DNA of 6,525 nucleotides from Actinomycetes bacterium (lineage in GTDB: Bacteria; Actinomycetota; Acidimicrobiia; Acidimicrobiales; Palsa-688). The translations under genes were made by a program, and so were the position numbers. The DNA is taken from positions 1 through 6,525 of the forward strand of contig JAKAXG010000251.1 in NCBI GenBank assembly GCA_021827225.1, read 5' to 3'. Shown here in pieces: positions 5,242 to 6,525 of the stretch (the stretch's first letter is position 1; every line of letters begins with the position of its first letter). The notes under the pieces were generated by a model that made no database searches, was not told the DNA's origin, and was given only the letters and a program-made list of their open reading frames with translations.

Positions 5242-6525
5242 ATGAGCATCAAGGAAGAATCCGGGCCCCGCCACCATCACCACCTGTGGGTCCACCGTCA
5301 CCCGGCGGAGCCGGAGGAGATCTCACCCTGGCAGAGACTCTGGAAACGGGAGCTGGACCACTACCCGGAGACAGGACCGCGGTACTTCCAGCTCGGGATA
5401 ACCGTCGTGTCCGCCATCGTCCTCTACTACGAGTTCTACGTGCAGGCCTCGGTCACCCCGCAGGTGATGGTGCACTACCACATGACCTGGCCGTTCTTCG
5501 TCTACGCCATCGTGGTGGGCAACCTGGTGGGAGCGTTCGCCTCCCTCCTCGCCGGCCTGGCCGACCGGTGGGGCCGGGCCAACCTGGTGGCCTACGGCCT
5601 GTTCGTGACCGCCTCGATCACGCTGTTCGGGATGCCGCACGCCCCGAACATGTGGGTCTACGCCGTGCTGTACTCGGCGCTCGGTTTCGTGGAGGGGATC
5701 ATCCTGGTGGCCACACCGGCGCTGATCCGGGACTTCTCACCGCAGCTCGGTCGGGCCTCGGCCATGGCGTTCTGGACCCTGGGCCCGGTAGTGGCCAGCC
5801 TGGCCGTGTCGCTGGTGGCCAGCCACACCCTCAACCATCTGAACGGGTGGAACGCGGTGGGCCGGGAGTTCCTCATCTGCGGCATCGTGGGAATGGTCGT
5901 GTTCGCCATCTCCTTCATCTGGCTGAGGGAGCTGTCGCCGCGGATCCGGGACCAGCTGATGGTCAGCCTGAAGGACCGCATGCTCGTCGAGGCCCGGGCC
6001 AGCGGGATCGACGTGGAGGAGGGCCTGCGCCATCCCTGGAAGCAGATGGTCACCCCGCAGACGGTGGTGTCGTCGCTCGGCATCGGCGTGTTCCTGGTCA
6101 TCTACTACACGCTCATCGCCTTCCTGCCGGTGTTCATGGCGTCGATCTTCCAGTACAGCCAGGCCCGGGCCAACCTGCTCGGCAACTGGATCTGGGCGTT
6201 CAACGCCGGGGCCCTGATAGTGATCGGCCTCATCTCGGACAGGATCCGGGTGCGCAAGCCGCTCATGGCGCTGGGGGTCGTCGTGGCCGCCACCGCCACC
6301 GCCATCTTCGCCGTGATCACCACGAACGCCGACACCGGCTACTACGAGTTCGTCACGGTGCTGAGCATCCTGGCCGTCGGGCTCGGGTTCTCCTTCAGCA
6401 CCTGGCTGGCCGCCTACACCGAGACCGTCGAGGACGTGAACCCGGCCCTGACGGCCACCGGACTGGCGATCTGGGGCTGGGTGCTGCGCATAGCGGTGGG
6501 CGCATCGCTGTTCATCCTCGATCGG
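5242..6525 (+). CDS. MFS transporter, 3' end outside the window
   Basis: The frame is open from the ATG at 5242 to the right edge, giving 428 residues without a stop. GGAGG at 5231-5235 lies six bases before the ATG, so the start is firm. A roughly 45-residue cytoplasmic N-terminus carries a His-rich patch (HHHHLWVHRHP, 11-21). Membrane segments follow at about 48-67, 83-106, 113-130, 137-160, 175-195 and 209-228, then a charged central loop (about 229-270) and a second bundle beginning near 273. The MFS motif A is GLADRWGR (105-112) between helices 2 and 3; a degenerate copy, GLISDRIR (329-336), marks the second half. 'GFVEGIILVATPALIRDFSPQLGRASAM' (148-175) resembles a group of actinobacterial MFS proteins of unknown substrate. 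It should move a small solute across the cytoplasmic membrane using an ion gradient. At least one or two helices should be missing at the right edge. Confidence 0.93.
   Translation, partial: MSIKEESGPRHHHHLWVHRHPAEPEEISPWQRLWKRELDHYPETGPRYFQLGITVVSAIVLYYEFYVQASVTPQVMVHYHMTWPFFVYAIVVGNLVGAFASLLAGLADRWGRANLVAYGLFVTASITLFGMPHAPNMWVYAVLYSALGFVEGIILVATPALIRDFSPQLGRASAMAFWTLGPVVASLAVSLVASHTLNHLNGWNAVGREFLICGIVGMVVFAISFIWLRELSPRIRDQLMVSLKDRMLVEARASGIDVEEGLRHPWKQMVTPQTVVSSLGIGVFLVIYYTLIAFLPVFMASIFQYSQARANLLGNWIWAFNAGALIVIGLISDRIRVRKPLMALGVVVAATATAIFAVITTNADTGYYEFVTVLSILAVGLGFSFSTWLAAYTETVEDVNPALTATGLAIWGWVLRIAVGASLFILDR

Noticed and set aside
5658..6335. Antisense open frames on the minus strand across the MFS gene
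   Set aside because: They are typical GC-rich shadows of the plus-strand transporter, which has a strong ribosome-binding site, membrane segments and MFS motif A.

Overview
This is a high-GC window, with G/C heavily favoured at third codon positions. It uses GTG and TTG starts alongside ATG and has short, mostly Shine-Dalgarno-led genes. Together with a DUF3817-like small membrane protein and an MFS protein of a type I associate with actinobacteria, this points to an Actinomycetota chromosome. I cannot place it more precisely. I see no mobile element, tRNA, rRNA, CRISPR array or phage gene, and no gene-free stretch exceeds 300 bases.

Layout, left to right. (1) At the left edge, probably only the first 12 codons of a minus-strand gene are present (1-36). 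A GC-rich dyad cluster lies just upstream, in the 245-base gap before the next gene. (2) A small plus-strand DUF3817-like membrane protein (282-563) converges on (3) a minus-strand block read LysR regulator (3298-2411), DAD-like cupin (2316-1858), cytochrome P450 (1819-626). (4) Divergent from the LysR gene is a plus-strand protein (3389-4357) with an HxD...H...RxS pattern, suggesting a Fe(II)/2-oxoglutarate-type oxygenase fold. (5) Converging on it, with only 15 bases between the stops, is a minus-strand SRPBCC (START-like) protein (5068-4373). (6) Divergent from that, after a 173-base gap, is a plus-strand MFS transporter starting at 5242 and running off the right edge (428 codons present).

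The most interesting part is 626-4357. One LysR-type regulator sits between a cupin oxygenase, a cytochrome P450 and a divergent putative non-heme iron oxygenase, so three different iron-oxygenase scaffolds may be under common control. The two intergenic regions that would have to carry operators share a near-identical core (CCGACAATCGA at 3318-3328 and CCGACATCGA at 2361-2370), each embedded in a dyad. A plausible reading is a small catabolic or tailoring module for an aromatic or lipid-like substrate. The substrate cannot be read from the sequence. The SRPBCC protein and the transporter may or may not belong to the module. No ferredoxin or ferredoxin reductase for the P450 is in the window.

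The remaining gaps (564-625, 2317-2410, 3299-3388, 5069-5241) hold ribosome-binding sites, dyads and weak hairpins, described below. I could not identify convincing -35/-10 promoters in any of them.
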